From contig JBBUBW010000037.1 of NCBI GenBank assembly GCA_038058095.1, positions 1 through 21,878 of the forward strand: DNA of 21,878 bases. The letters run 5' to 3'. Origin of the DNA: VMFW01 sp038058095 (lineage in GTDB: Bacteria; Patescibacteriota; Minisyncoccia; UBA6257; 2-01-FULL-56-20). A model generated the notes under the pieces. That model did no database searches. It had not been told where the DNA came from and saw only the letters and a list, made by a program, of their open reading frames with translations. The translations under genes were made by a program, and so were the position numbers. Positions 1-7,802 of the stretch are shown one piece after another. The stretch's first letter is position 1. The number at the start of each line of letters is the position of its first letter.

Positions 1-1
1 C

Positions 2-829
2 GTTTTTTATTCTTTGTATTTTTATAATTATATTCCAGCTCGTCAATCTTGGATTTACCGTCGGGCGGCTGATACTGGAGTAGGGGAAAAAATTGTGGAT
101 GATTCACCGAGATTTTTGGAGCCATATAATTTTATTCAGCCCACTTTGCGATTCCAGCTATTGGAGACATCGAGTAAGGGGAATATTTTAAGAGATCCAG
201 TTTTTACCCCACTTGTAAGTTTAGCGATTGAGTCAATGGAGGAAGTGGTGAAGAGAGAGCCTGATTATGAACCAAGAGAGTTGATTATTTTGGCTGAGAC
301 CTATAATGAAAAAGGTAAGGATGATCCCGAATTGTTAAAAAAGTCAGAGGGATATTTGAGAAAGGCGTTGATTTTGTCGCCAAGGCGCCAGGATATTTTT
401 TATATTTTGGCTTTCACGCTGGCGGGGCAAGGTCGTTTCGAAGAAGCAGTGGGAGTGGCGAGGGAAGCGGTGGCTTTAGATTCTGGGGTGGGTAAAGCCC
501 ATTATAATTTGGGGTTGGAATTGGCTTTAGCCGGGCAGGATCATTGGGATGAAGCTGAAAAAGAGTTGGGAGTAGCGTTGGATATTAACTTTGTGGGCAA
601 TCATTTTCGTGGTTTTACTGAAGAGGATTATAAAAATATTGTAATCATTTATAAGAAGATGCTGGAGGTTTATATTCCAAAAAGAGACGAAGAAAGGGTG
701 TTGAGAATTGTGAAGAGATTGAAACAGGTAGATTTGACGTTCGGCGAAGATATGGACATCATTGCTGATTTAGTTCAAAAAAATCAGTGGGATATTCTTA
801 TAGCATCGCTAAATTCTGAAGGTAATTAA
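2..829 (+). CDS. TPR protein, 3' part; probable O-antigen-ligase-like tail (5' partial)
   Basis: The reading frame is open to the left edge, so the true start lies outside the window; the first start-like codon inside is a TTG at 14. The visible product is soluble. Its central part contains tetratricopeptide-like helical pairs (for example around EGYLRKALILSP, GRFEEAVGVAREAVALD and HWDEAEKELGVAL), each ending in the A-L-x-L/P pattern of TPRs. The N-terminal stretch (YNYIPARQSWIYRRAA, then a predicted helical linker) resembles the junction seen in CPR polytopic Wzy/O-antigen ligase proteins, where a TPR domain follows the membrane part. That assignment is inference because the membrane part is not visible. 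TPRs normally mediate protein binding. A palindromic element lies 55 nt after the stop and may end transcription. Confidence 0.6.
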   Translation, partial: VFYSLYFYNYIPARQSWIYRRAADTGVGEKIVDDSPRFLEPYNFIQPTLRFQLLETSSKGNILRDPVFTPLVSLAIESMEEVVKREPDYEPRELIILAETYNEKGKDDPELLKKSEGYLRKALILSPRRQDIFYILAFTLAGQGRFEEAVGVAREAVALDSGVGKAHYNLGLELALAGQDHWDEAEKELGVALDINFVGNHFRGFTEEDYKNIVIIYKKMLEVYIPKRDEERVLRIVKRLKQVDLTFGEDMDIIADLVQKNQWDILIASLNSEGN

Positions 830-884
830 ATCGCCAGCAACTTATTTTTTGGTATAGGGTCATAGAGTTCCTCTCTGGAGTTGG

Positions 885-1003
885 CCCCGGTACTAATTGT
901 GAAAAAGTTTTCCTGAAAAACGAAGTTAGTAGTGGAGACCAGAAAAACTTTAAGGTTGTAGAGATATTGGGAATTGAAAAAAATTTCACAATTAGTGCTG
1001 GGG
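885..1003. repeat. Palindromic element A, CCCCGGTACTAATT family
   Basis: The left arm ccccggtactaattgtgaaa (885-904) pairs with the right arm tttcacaattagtgctgggg (984-1003), 18 of 20 positions. The loop is about 79 nt. It is the longest-looped of three close copies in this window (others at 18147 and 18372; a diverged one at 19562). It lies between a stop codon and the gyrB promoter. The rest of 830-1087 shows no gene. Confidence 0.7.
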
Positions 1004-1033
1004 TTGGATTTTCCTGGTTTTTTGTGGTAGAAT
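1004..1033 (+). promoter_or_regulatory. Candidate gyrB promoter
   Basis: TTGGAT (1004-1009), an 18-nt spacer and TAGAAT (1028-1033) fit a sigma-70-type promoter. The -35 begins directly after the right arm of palindromic element A. It leaves a leader of roughly 48 nt before gyrB. Confidence 0.45.
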
Positions 1034-1087
1034 TTGTGTACAGAACCCGTTTTTTGGTTTGTTTTTATTTGATTTTCCTGGAATAAA

Positions 1088-4000
1088 ATGCCTAAAAAGC
1101 CTATACAATCGAAGGACGATTTAAGTCCGAAAAAACCAACGGTAGCTCCAAAGGCTAATTCTTATAACGCTGACGATATTTACGTTTTGGAGGGCTTGGA
1201 GCCGGTAAGGAAGCGGCCGGGGATGTATATCGGTTCTACCGGACCTGATGGCTTACACCACTTAATTTGGGAGGTTATAGATAACTCAATCGACGAAGCG
1301 ATGGCGGGATATGCGAAGAGCATCTCTATTGAACTTTTGCCAGAGGATAAGGTGAGCGTGATGGACGACGGCAGAGGAATCCCGGTGGATATTCATAAGC
1401 AGACAAAAAAATCAGCGCTAGAGACGGTGCTGACCACACTGCATGCCGGAGGAAAATTTGGCGGCGAGTCGTATAAAGTTTCCGGGGGTTTGCATGGAGT
1501 GGGTGTATCGGTGGTAAACGCGCTTTCGGAATGGCTTCGCGTGGAAGTGTGCCGGGAGGGGGAACAATACGCGCAGGAATATAAACGAGGCGTGCCACTG
1601 GCGAAAGTGAAGCGGATTGGAACTTGCAAGGCAACCGGCACGAAGGTGCTTTTTTCTCCCGACCCTCAGATTTTCTTAACTATTGATTTTAACGACAAAC
1701 GAATAGTGGATCATATTCGGCAGCAAGCGTATCTTACAAAAGGAGTCCGGATTAATTTTGCCGATAAGAGAAAGCAGGTGCCGCTTTTCCGATCTTTTTA
1801 TTTTGAAGGTGGATTGTATTCTTTTGTGAGTTATTTAAGCCGAAATGAAAAACCACTCCAAGAGGAGGTCTTTTATGTGCACAAAGATAATGAGAATATC
1901 AACGTTGAAGTGGCTTTTCTTTATATAGACGATTTAGATGTGAAAGAACTTTCTTTCGCGAATAATATTTATACCCCAGACGGCGGAATGCATCTTACCG
2001 GTTTTCGTTCGGCTTTGACTAGGTCTTTAAATACTTACGCGAGGGCGGAAGGATACTTGAAAGAGAAAGAAGAAAATTTAACAAGCGAGGATGTTCGAGA
2101 GGGATTGGTGACTGTTGTATCGGTAAAACTTAGGGAGCCACAGTTTGAGGGGCAGACTAAGGCTCGGTTAGGAAACCCAGAGGCGAGGACGGCCGTGGAG
2201 AGCGTGGTTGGCGAAGCTCTTAAAGAATTTTTAGAAAAAAAACCAAGCGAGGCCAGGAAGATTATCGAGCGGGTGTTGCTATCGGCGAAGGCGAGGCGGG
2301 CGGCCAAGGCGGCGAGAGATACGGTTTTAAGAAAAGGGGCTTTTGAGGGACTGACTTTACCGGGAAAACTCGCGGATTGCAGTTCCAGGAGTCCGGAGGA
2401 ATCGGAACTTTTTATCGTCGAGGGCGATTCAGCCGGCGGATGTTTTTCTGGTGATACCGAGGTGGCTTTGGTTGATGGCCGAAATATTTCTTTCAGAGAA
2501 CTTGTAGAAGCGGATAAGAGAGGGGAAATTAATTTTTGCTACACAATAAAAAAGGATGGCAGTGTGGGAGTGGCTAAAATTTCTAATCCGAGAGTAACAA
2601 AAAAGAACACAGAGGTTATTCAGGTGACATTAGATAATGATGAAAAAATTATTTGTACACCCGATCACAAGTTTATGCTCCGTAGCGGTTCTTATAAAGT
2701 TGCTAGAGACTTACAGCCTAGTGATTCCTTGATGCCTATTTATCGTAAGCATTCGGAAGTTGGCGGGAAAATTACGATTGACGGTTACGAAATGGTTTTT
2801 GATCCAATGAAACAATATTGGATTTTTACCCATCTTTTGTCCGATAAATATAATCTTTTGAATAATGTTTATAGCGAAAGCAGTGGTCAGTATCGTCACC
2901 ACAAGGACTTTAATAAATTAAACAACAATCCGAGTAACATATTTCGATTAACAAAAGAAGAACACTTAGCGATCCATCGAGAATTTGCTTACAAAACTCT
3001 TCATCGTCCGGAGGTTATAGAGAAAATGCGATTGTTGCATAAGACTTCTGAGTTTAGAGAGAAGATTAGGAAGGCAATGCTTCAGCCAAGCGTACGGGCC
3101 GGTTTAAGCGAACGAGCTATAAAGCAATGGCAGAATAAAGAGTATAAAGAATTTATGCTGAAAAGTTTTTCGGATTTTTATAAAGGGAATCCTGAATATC
3201 AAAAAATAAATAAACAATTATTAAGTGTTGCTCAAAAAAAATATTGGGCTAGTAATGAGAATATTAAGAAGCAGTCAGAAAGAGTGAAAAATTATTTTGA
3301 AAAAAATCCCGAAAAGAGACTAGAACTTTCTCTCTTAGCTAAGAGACAGTGGTCTAGTAAAGATCTCTTGGGTTTAAGAGCGGAATTGACAAAAGAGCAG
3401 TGGACACCGGAATTTAGAAAAAAAAGAAAGGAGGCATATAACAAAACGTATTTGGCGAAAGCCATTTCGACGCTTCATGATATTTATCTAAAAACCGGCA
3501 AGATAGATGTGGCAGTTTATAATCAAACGAGGAAGCAGATGCGAGATAAAAATTTAATTAAGTATGAGACTGTTGCCGAAAGATTTTTTGGCAATAACAA
3601 AGAGAAGTTGAACGAAGTGATTGTTAGTTATAATCATAAAATAAAGAAGATTGTTAACGTGGAAGGAAGAATTGATGTTTATGATTTAGAGGTCGAGAGT
3701 ACTCATAACTTTGCATTAGCGAGCGGAGTTTTTGTTCACAATAGCGCTAAGATGGGGCGTGAGAGGCGGACACAAGCGATTCTGCCGCTCAAAGGAAAGA
3801 TTTTAAACGTTGAGAAAGCGCGCTTAGATAAAATGCTGGCTAATCTTGAGATAAGAGCTCTTGTTGTGGCGATGGGGACGGCGATCGCGGAAGAGTTTAA
3901 TCTTTTGAAAATTCGTTATCATAAGATTATTATCATGACCGATGCGGACGTGGATGGAGCGCATATTCGGACATTACTTTTAACTTTGTTCTATAGATAT

Positions 4001-4468
4001 TTTAAAGAAGTGATTGAGAATGGTTATTTATATATCGCTCAACCGCCGCTTTATAGGATTCAAATAGGCAAGGAGGCTCGCTATGTTTACACCGAGCAGG
4101 AAAAAGAGAAAGTGATAAAAGAACTAAGGGCATTTAAAGCGGAGAAAGCGAAAAGCAAGGCCGGGCAGAAAGTGAAAGAAAAAGCGGAAGAGACCGCGGA
4201 AGAAATTCCTGAGGATGAAGAGGGATTAATTGAGACAGAGGGTCTCAAGGGGGTGAGCATCCAAAGATATAAAGGGTTAGGAGAGATGAATCCGGATCAA
4301 CTTTGGGAAACGACGATGGATCCCGAGAAGCGGTTTTTGAAGCAGGTGATGATTGAAGATGGGGCGGAGGCGGATCGAATGTTTGATGTTCTAATGGGCG
4401 ATGACGTAGCACCTAGGAAAAAGTTTATTGAGCTTCACGCCCTTTCGGTGCAGAACCTTGACGTTTAG
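1088..4468 (+). CDS. gyrB: DNA gyrase subunit B with in-frame intein
   Basis: This is the ATPase subunit of DNA gyrase, which drives negative supercoiling together with GyrA. GHKL ATPase motifs are visible: DNSIDE (65-70), DDGRGIP (93-99) and the GGLHGVGVSVVNAL lid. The transducer domain follows, then TOPRIM with EGDSAGG (445-451) and DADVDG (from about 952). The C-terminal QRYKGLGEMNPDQLWETTMDP is typical of GyrB rather than ParE. The frame is 1126 codons. Removing the intein (residues 452-885) leaves about 692, slightly long because of a charged Lys/Glu-rich insert before the tail. GyrB can be functional only if the intein splices, since it interrupts the TOPRIM metal site. The start ATG lacks a clear Shine-Dalgarno sequence. 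Seen: motifs and intein. Known: gyrase role. Identity is close to certain. Confidence 0.97.
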   Translation: MPKKPIQSKDDLSPKKPTVAPKANSYNADDIYVLEGLEPVRKRPGMYIGSTGPDGLHHLIWEVIDNSIDEAMAGYAKSISIELLPEDKVSVMDDGRGIPVDIHKQTKKSALETVLTTLHAGGKFGGESYKVSGGLHGVGVSVVNALSEWLRVEVCREGEQYAQEYKRGVPLAKVKRIGTCKATGTKVLFSPDPQIFLTIDFNDKRIVDHIRQQAYLTKGVRINFADKRKQVPLFRSFYFEGGLYSFVSYLSRNEKPLQEEVFYVHKDNENINVEVAFLYIDDLDVKELSFANNIYTPDGGMHLTGFRSALTRSLNTYARAEGYLKEKEENLTSEDVREGLVTVVSVKLREPQFEGQTKARLGNPEARTAVESVVGEALKEFLEKKPSEARKIIERVLLSAKARRAAKAARDTVLRKGAFEGLTLPGKLADCSSRSPEESELFIVEGDSAGGCFSGDTEVALVDGRNISFRELVEADKRGEINFCYTIKKDGSVGVAKISNPRVTKKNTEVIQVTLDNDEKIICTPDHKFMLRSGSYKVARDLQPSDSLMPIYRKHSEVGGKITIDGYEMVFDPMKQYWIFTHLLSDKYNLLNNVYSESSGQYRHHKDFNKLNNNPSNIFRLTKEEHLAIHREFAYKTLHRPEVIEKMRLLHKTSEFREKIRKAMLQPSVRAGLSERAIKQWQNKEYKEFMLKSFSDFYKGNPEYQKINKQLLSVAQKKYWASNENIKKQSERVKNYFEKNPEKRLELSLLAKRQWSSKDLLGLRAELTKEQWTPEFRKKRKEAYNKTYLAKAISTLHDIYLKTGKIDVAVYNQTRKQMRDKNLIKYETVAERFFGNNKEKLNEVIVSYNHKIKKIVNVEGRIDVYDLEVESTHNFALASGVFVHNSAKMGRERRTQAILPLKGKILNVEKARLDKMLANLEIRALVVAMGTAIAEEFNLLKIRYHKIIIMTDADVDGAHIRTLLLTLFYRYFKEVIENGYLYIAQPPLYRIQIGKEARYVYTEQEKEKVIKELRAFKAEKAKSKAGQKVKEKAEETAEEIPEDEEGLIETEGLKGVSIQRYKGLGEMNPDQLWETTMDPEKRFLKQVMIEDGAEADRMFDVLMGDDVAPRKKFIELHALSVQNLDV
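2441..3742 (+). mobile_element. GyrB intein with HNH homing endonuclease
   Basis: A 434-residue intein sits between EGDSAGG and SAKMGRERR. It begins with Cys (block A, CFSGDTEVAL), has a block B TPDHKF, a block F-like IDVYDLEVESTHNFAL and ends VFVHN before Ser+1, so all splicing residues are present. In the middle, HHKDFNKLNNNPSNIFRLT followed by EEHLAIH is an HNH nuclease signature. After it come several short helical repeats (KQWQNKEYKEF, QKKYWASNENIKK, KRQWSSKD, KEQWTPEFRKKRKE) that look like nuclease-associated modular DNA-binding repeats. From memory, the Synechocystis GyrB intein occupies the same site and shares strong similarity at both splicing ends. It therefore looks splicing-competent and possibly still able to home. 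Confidence 0.95.
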
Positions 4469-4576
4469 CTTAAAACGCGATACTAATATACGAATGCGTA
4501 CTAATGATACCAATAATACAAATTAGAATTATCTCGTATTAATTAGTACTCTTAGGGCATCAACATCATCAAAGAT

Positions 4577-4765
4577 ATGTTAGAACGAATAAAAACTTAT
4601 TTTCAGGAGGTGATACAGGAATTCCGCCATATTAATTGGCCAACAAGGCAGGAGGCGATACGATTAACCTGGGTGGTAATTGGGATTTCCTTAGGATTAG
4701 CCTTATTTTTAGGTGTTTTAGACGGGATATTTAGGTTTGCACTCGAAACCTTTATCGCTAAATAA
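4577..4765 (+). CDS. secE: Preprotein translocase subunit SecE
   Basis: A 62-residue single-span protein. The amphipathic N-terminal helix carries the conserved EFRHINWPTRQEA (the SecE K/R-x-V-x-WP-x-R-x-E motif), followed by one transmembrane segment, VVIGISLGLALFLGVLDGIF. SecE clamps the SecY channel in the inner membrane. The nusG start lies 11 nt after its stop; secE-nusG is a widespread bacterial pair, which supports both calls. The preceding 108 nt hold only AT-rich tandem-like text (actaatatacgaatgcgtac) and no clear promoter. Confidence 0.95.
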   Translation: MLERIKTYFQEVIQEFRHINWPTRQEAIRLTWVVIGISLGLALFLGVLDGIFRFALETFIAK

Positions 4766-4776
4766 AAAAGGATTTT

Positions 4777-5337
4777 ATGGATAATCAAATTACCCAGGAG
4801 GAAAAAAATAGTATGCGGCAGTGGTATGCCGTCCACACCTATTCCGGCTACGAGGAAGCGGTGGCCCGGTATTTGAAACAAAGGGTGGAGATGCTTGGAA
4901 TGGAAGACCGGATTTTTAAGGTTATTGTGCCGACGGAGAAAAAAGTGAAAGTGAAAAGCGGGCACAGACAGACAATTGAAGAGAAAGTTTATCCCGGCTA
5001 TGTTTTAGTGGAAATGGTTTTAACGGCTGATTCCTGGTATGTGGTTCGAAACACGCCTCGGGTAACGGGGTTTGTGGGAGCAGACAGCACCAAGCCAACT
5101 CCGCTTTCTAAAGAAGAAGTGGACGGGCTTTTGGGGCGGATGGGAAGCGACGAGAGCAAGTTTAACGTGGATTTCAGAATCGGCGACTTGGTCAAAATTA
5201 TCGACGGACCATTTAAAGATTATGACGGCAAAGTTTCCGAAGTGGATGAGGAACGCGGCCACGTGAAGGTGATGGTGCCGATTTTTGGTCGAGACACGGC
5301 GGTGGAATTGGATTCACTCCAAGTGAAAAAAATATAA
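4777..5337 (+). CDS. nusG: Transcription termination/antitermination factor NusG
   Basis: NusG binds RNA polymerase and links it to ribosomes or Rho. The NGN domain starts at RQWYAVHTYSGYEEAVARYLKQ and continues through PGYVLVEM and RNTPRVTGFVG. The KOW domain is FRIGDLVKIIDGPFKDYDGKV near residue 130 onward. Length (186 residues) is normal. There are two possible starts. The first ATG (4777) has only a weak GGAT upstream. The ATG at 4813 (MRQWYAV) lies 11 nt after a good AGGAGG and begins exactly where most NusG homology starts, so the first 12 residues may not be translated. Likely cotranscribed with secE. Confidence 0.95.
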   Translation: MDNQITQEEKNSMRQWYAVHTYSGYEEAVARYLKQRVEMLGMEDRIFKVIVPTEKKVKVKSGHRQTIEEKVYPGYVLVEMVLTADSWYVVRNTPRVTGFVGADSTKPTPLSKEEVDGLLGRMGSDESKFNVDFRIGDLVKIIDGPFKDYDGKVSEVDEERGHVKVMVPIFGRDTAVELDSLQVKKI

Positions 5338-5340
5338 AAA

Positions 5341-5440
5341 CAGGTTTTAGTTTTTAGGTGTTAGGTTTTAGGGAGGACTTGCTTATAAATCTTTTTTAAC
5401 TTATATTTCTAAAACCTATAAACTAACACCTACAACCTAT
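5341..5440. repeat. Imperfect inverted repeat downstream of nusG
   Basis: The outer ends of 5341-5371 and 5410-5440 can pair (aggttttag near the left, ctaaaacct near the right), and both arms contain aggtgttag or its complement. It fills the gap between nusG and rpsR. It may form a weak hairpin, but there is no U-run typical of a terminator. Confidence 0.4.
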
Positions 5441-5444
5441 TAAA

Positions 5445-5645
5445 ATGATACAGTGTTTTTTTTGTTCGCAAAATTTAAGGAAGATTGATTACAAAGAAAC
5501 CGAACTTTTAAAGCGATTTGTTTCGGGGCAGGCGAAAATTATCGACCCGAAGCACACGCACGTTTGCGCTAAGCATCAGCGGTTATTGGCGCAGGCAATC
5601 AAAAGAGCGAGGTTTATGTCGCTTTTACCTTTTGTGAGAAGGTAA
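5445..5645 (+). CDS. rpsR: 30S ribosomal protein bS18
   Basis: A small-subunit ribosomal protein of 66 residues. The core YKETELLKRFVSGQAKIIDPKHTHVCAKHQRLLAQAIKRARFMSLLPFV matches the bS18 pattern (helix, R-x-T/K...G...CAKxQRxLxxAIKRAR). Cys4, Cys7, Cys41 and His44 form a CxxC...CxxH set, suggesting the zinc-binding C+ form of bS18. It usually sits with rpsF and ssb; neither is adjacent here. The start ATG has no convincing Shine-Dalgarno sequence. Confidence 0.95.
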   Translation: MIQCFFCSQNLRKIDYKETELLKRFVSGQAKIIDPKHTHVCAKHQRLLAQAIKRARFMSLLPFVRR

Positions 5646-5682
5646 TCGGTTCGAGGACTTTTTGGTTTAGGGAATTGATTTA

Positions 5683-6234
5683 ATGGAAAATCTTAACGGG
5701 AAGATTTTTGAGTGGATATTCAGCTTTGCCCATCGGAGTATGTGGCTTGATCAGCTGGGAATTTTTTTGGCTGAATATTTGCCATATATCCTTATTCTTT
5801 CGGCCTTGGTTTTGATTTTTACCGAACCGGGATGGAAGCGGAGGATTTTCTTTTTTTCTCAGATGGTTATTGTTTTTATCTTAGGCCGTGGAATTTTAGT
5901 GGAGGCAATACATTTTTTTTATCCGGTTTTAAGGCCTTTTGCCGAGTTGGGATTTACACCGCTTATCTCCGAATCAGGATTTGCTTTCCCGTCGGGCCAC
6001 GCGACGATGTTTTTCGGTTTAGCAATGGTGATGTTTTATATTAATAAAAAGTGGGGAGTTTGGTATTTTATTTTAGCGGCGCTTATGTCGGTGGCGCGAG
6101 TTTTTACGGGGGTGCATTGGCCGCTCGATGTATTTGCCGGAGCTTTAATTGGAACGGCTTGCGGGATTTTGGTTTACCATCTGCTTGAGATTTATTTTAA
6201 GAAAATCAGTTTGCCCACAGTCGCAGAAGAATAG
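5683..6234 (+). CDS. PAP2-family membrane phosphatase (undecaprenyl-diphosphatase-like)
   Basis: A 183-residue polytopic protein of the PAP2 superfamily. The three phosphatase motifs are visible: FFYPVLRPF (motif 1, with His where the usual Lys of KX6RP lies), FPSGHATM (motif 2) and ARVFTGVHWPLD (motif 3). Motif 2 and 3 histidines are the family's catalytic residues. About five hydrophobic helices surround them. BcrC-like members recycle undecaprenyl pyrophosphate for cell-wall and glycan synthesis; that substrate is inferred from the family only. The changed Lys in motif 1 is the one departure. It starts 37 nt after rpsR, on the same strand, without an obvious promoter. Confidence 0.88.
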   Translation: MENLNGKIFEWIFSFAHRSMWLDQLGIFLAEYLPYILILSALVLIFTEPGWKRRIFFFSQMVIVFILGRGILVEAIHFFYPVLRPFAELGFTPLISESGFAFPSGHATMFFGLAMVMFYINKKWGVWYFILAALMSVARVFTGVHWPLDVFAGALIGTACGILVYHLLEIYFKKISLPTVAEE

Positions 6235-6302
6235 TTTTAGCTCTTGAAAAGGGGTGGGGTTTTTGGTAGTCTATAGCTAGCACATTTACTGCGCACTTTC
6301 TT

Positions 6303-6328
6303 CGCCGCAATTATGCTCGGCGGCTTTT
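6303..6328 (+). terminator. Possible short terminator after the PAP2 gene
   Basis: cgccg (6303-6307) pairs with cggcg (6318-6322), followed by gctttt. The stem is only five base pairs, so this is a weak call. The surrounding 6235-6437 gap also holds a possible TTGAAA...TAGTCT promoter (6244-6272) for the next gene. Confidence 0.3.
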
Positions 6329-6437
6329 AAACCGCATTTCTGTCTAGAAAATGGAGGACTCTGGGCAACATCTCGGTGATTTGAGCTGGCATACTGCACT
6401 GAATGCACCGAAACTCGAGTTTCAATTGGAGGGAACG

Positions 6438-7145
6438 ATGAAGAGAAATCTTTGGATTCTGGCTGTCGTCATTCTCGCGGTTGCGATGGTGTCGGTTGGT
6501 GTGGTCAACGCCAACAACTGTCCCAATCTGACTGTGGCGACCAGCTTGTCGCCGCCAACTTCGCAGATGAGCGAATTCACGGCGGGGACTATCGCGTTTT
6601 CCTCGGTTTCTGCGACCGACTTGACGGCGACAACCATCGAGACGGTGGAAGTGGCCTATTCAATTGCTGACTTGACGACGAACTTCGACGTGGCTATGGG
6701 CATAGGTGCACCACGGAAAACCTTCATGGTTGGCGCTTCGAGCTTTTCGTGCGTGGTGGCCTATAATCTTGGTACTCTGATTTCGGTGGCCGTGTTATCG
6801 AATGGTGATGGCGACTCTTTCAGTAATCGTAACGGGATGATCGACCGCGATGGACTGATTGCTTTAACGTCGAGCCAAACGGACATGCAGGCCTGGCTGG
6901 GTGCACCACGGAAATTTGTTTCGACGGCCAATTCGGTTTCGGGCCTAGCGGTGACGCGAGACGATATATGCCGAGGAGCCACGATGATCGCGACGGAGAC
7001 GGCGAGATCAGCGCGCGACTGCGTAATCATCAACACCGAAGGAATGCGGACCGGCACGTGCCAAGTGAACAGCCAGTCGAGCACGATCATCGAAGAGAAT
7101 ACCATCGCGACTCGACCGACGCGTACGAACCTGCGTTGGGTGTAG
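6438..7145 (+). CDS. Orphan secreted protein with signal peptide
   Basis: The product is 235 residues of unknown function. The N-terminus MKRNLWILAVVILAVAMVSVGVVNA is a clear signal peptide with cleavage expected after VNA or nearby. The mature part is rich in Ser, Thr and Ala, has few Lys, has five cysteines (three of them in the C-terminal third) and repeats the short word GAPRK twice (from the DNA repeat ggtgcaccacggaaa). No known domain is recognised. GGAGGG ends 4 nt before the ATG at 6438, which is why this start is preferred over an in-frame ATG at 6351. The codons are much more G/C-rich (gcg, gac, acg) than those of gyrB or the par genes, suggesting transfer or different selection. 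It is a single-gene unit closed by a strong terminator. Confidence 0.7.
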   Translation: MKRNLWILAVVILAVAMVSVGVVNANNCPNLTVATSLSPPTSQMSEFTAGTIAFSSVSATDLTATTIETVEVAYSIADLTTNFDVAMGIGAPRKTFMVGASSFSCVVAYNLGTLISVAVLSNGDGDSFSNRNGMIDRDGLIALTSSQTDMQAWLGAPRKFVSTANSVSGLAVTRDDICRGATMIATETARSARDCVIINTEGMRTGTCQVNSQSSTIIEENTIATRPTRTNLRWV

Positions 7146-7179
7146 TTCCTCTCGAACGAAACCGACGCCAAGCAAGACA

Positions 7180-7220
7180 CCCCCGGAAAGCTTTGAGCTT
7201 TCCGGGGGCTTTCATTTTTT
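7180..7220 (+). terminator. Strong rho-independent terminator
   Basis: A perfect 12-bp stem, cccccggaaagc (7180-7191) with gctttccggggg (7197-7208), has a 5-nt loop and is followed by cttcatttttt. It closes the orphan secreted-protein gene. Confidence 0.9.
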
Positions 7221-7226
7221 GTACTC

Positions 7227-7254
7227 TTGCCAGGATTGATTTTGGGTGTATAGT
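7227..7254 (+). promoter_or_regulatory. Candidate promoter for the 7298 gene
   Basis: TTGCCA (7227-7232), a 16-nt spacer and TATAGT (7249-7254) form a plausible sigma-70-type promoter just after the preceding terminator. Confidence 0.55.
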
Positions 7255-7297
7255 AATGCCGGAATTAGCAACTTTACAACGAGGGAGGTGATAATAG

Positions 7298-7573
7298 GTG
7301 GATCAGCTTTTCGTGATTAGCGGTATCCTCGCTTTAACGGGGAGGCTTTATTGGAGGTTACTTTCCTTAGGGGCAGTTTTAGGGAAGGTGGCCTTATTGG
7401 CTCAAGTTTTTCACGAGGCAGCGAGGGAATCAACGAGACTTGAGTACGAAGATCGGTTTCTTGGGTTTAGGGTTTCGTTTGAGAAGAAGGAAGAAAGACC
7501 GTTCGACCCTCACGAAGATATTTACGATCAAGGAAGGCTTGATGCCGGAGAGACGAAGTTTTTCTCACAATAA
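7298..7573 (+). CDS. Orphan small protein with N-terminal hydrophobic helix
   Basis: The product is 91 residues starting at GTG. The start is set by a perfect GGAGGTGAT (7284-7292), fully complementary to the usual 16S 3' tail, 9 nt from the GTG; this is the best ribosome binding site in the window. Residues about 5-37 are hydrophobic (QLFVISGILALTG...LLSLGAVLGKVALLAQVF), then the protein becomes charged and acidic (EKKEERPFDPHEDIYDQG). No family is recognised. With its own promoter and terminator it is a single-gene unit, like the 6438 gene before it. Confidence 0.65.
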   Translation: MDQLFVISGILALTGRLYWRLLSLGAVLGKVALLAQVFHEAARESTRLEYEDRFLGFRVSFEKKEERPFDPHEDIYDQGRLDAGETKFFSQ

Positions 7574-7615
7574 ACCCGGATGGGGCTATAGCTTCTCGTC
7601 CGGGTTTTGTTTTTG
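7572..7615 (+). terminator. Rho-independent terminator after the 7298 gene
   Basis: aaacccgga (7572-7580) pairs with tccgggttt (7599-7607), 9 bp, followed by tgtttttgctttt. The stem begins within the stop codon of the 91-residue gene. Confidence 0.85.
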
Positions 7616-7637
7616 CTTTTTCCCTCTTTTTTATTTT

Positions 7638-7737
7638 TGGTGGTCTATTCTTGAAATAGTTCGGACGGTTTTCGCCGCCTGCGGCGGCGAGGAAAGTACC
7701 CCGCAAAAATCCGAAACCGCGGCTCCGCCGCGCCGAT
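7638..7737. repeat. Inverted repeat 1, left arm (100 nt)
   Basis: Exact reverse complement of 8583-8682 by direct reading. It begins TGGTGG and contains internal GC-rich palindromic text (cgccgcctgcggcggcg, cgcggctccgccgcg). Together the arms enclose an 845-bp segment with one gene. Confidence 0.95.
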
Positions 7738-7802
7738 GACAATTTCAAGTTCTTCTTTGGCAGCAAATTCTTTGAAAAATAATGAGTAGTAAAATTTCAA
7801 CT

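Noticed and set aside
6968..7291. 107-codon frame overlapping the orphan secreted protein and its terminator
   Set aside because: It reads through a strong terminator and gives an Arg/His-rich product typical of an out-of-frame G/C-rich gene.
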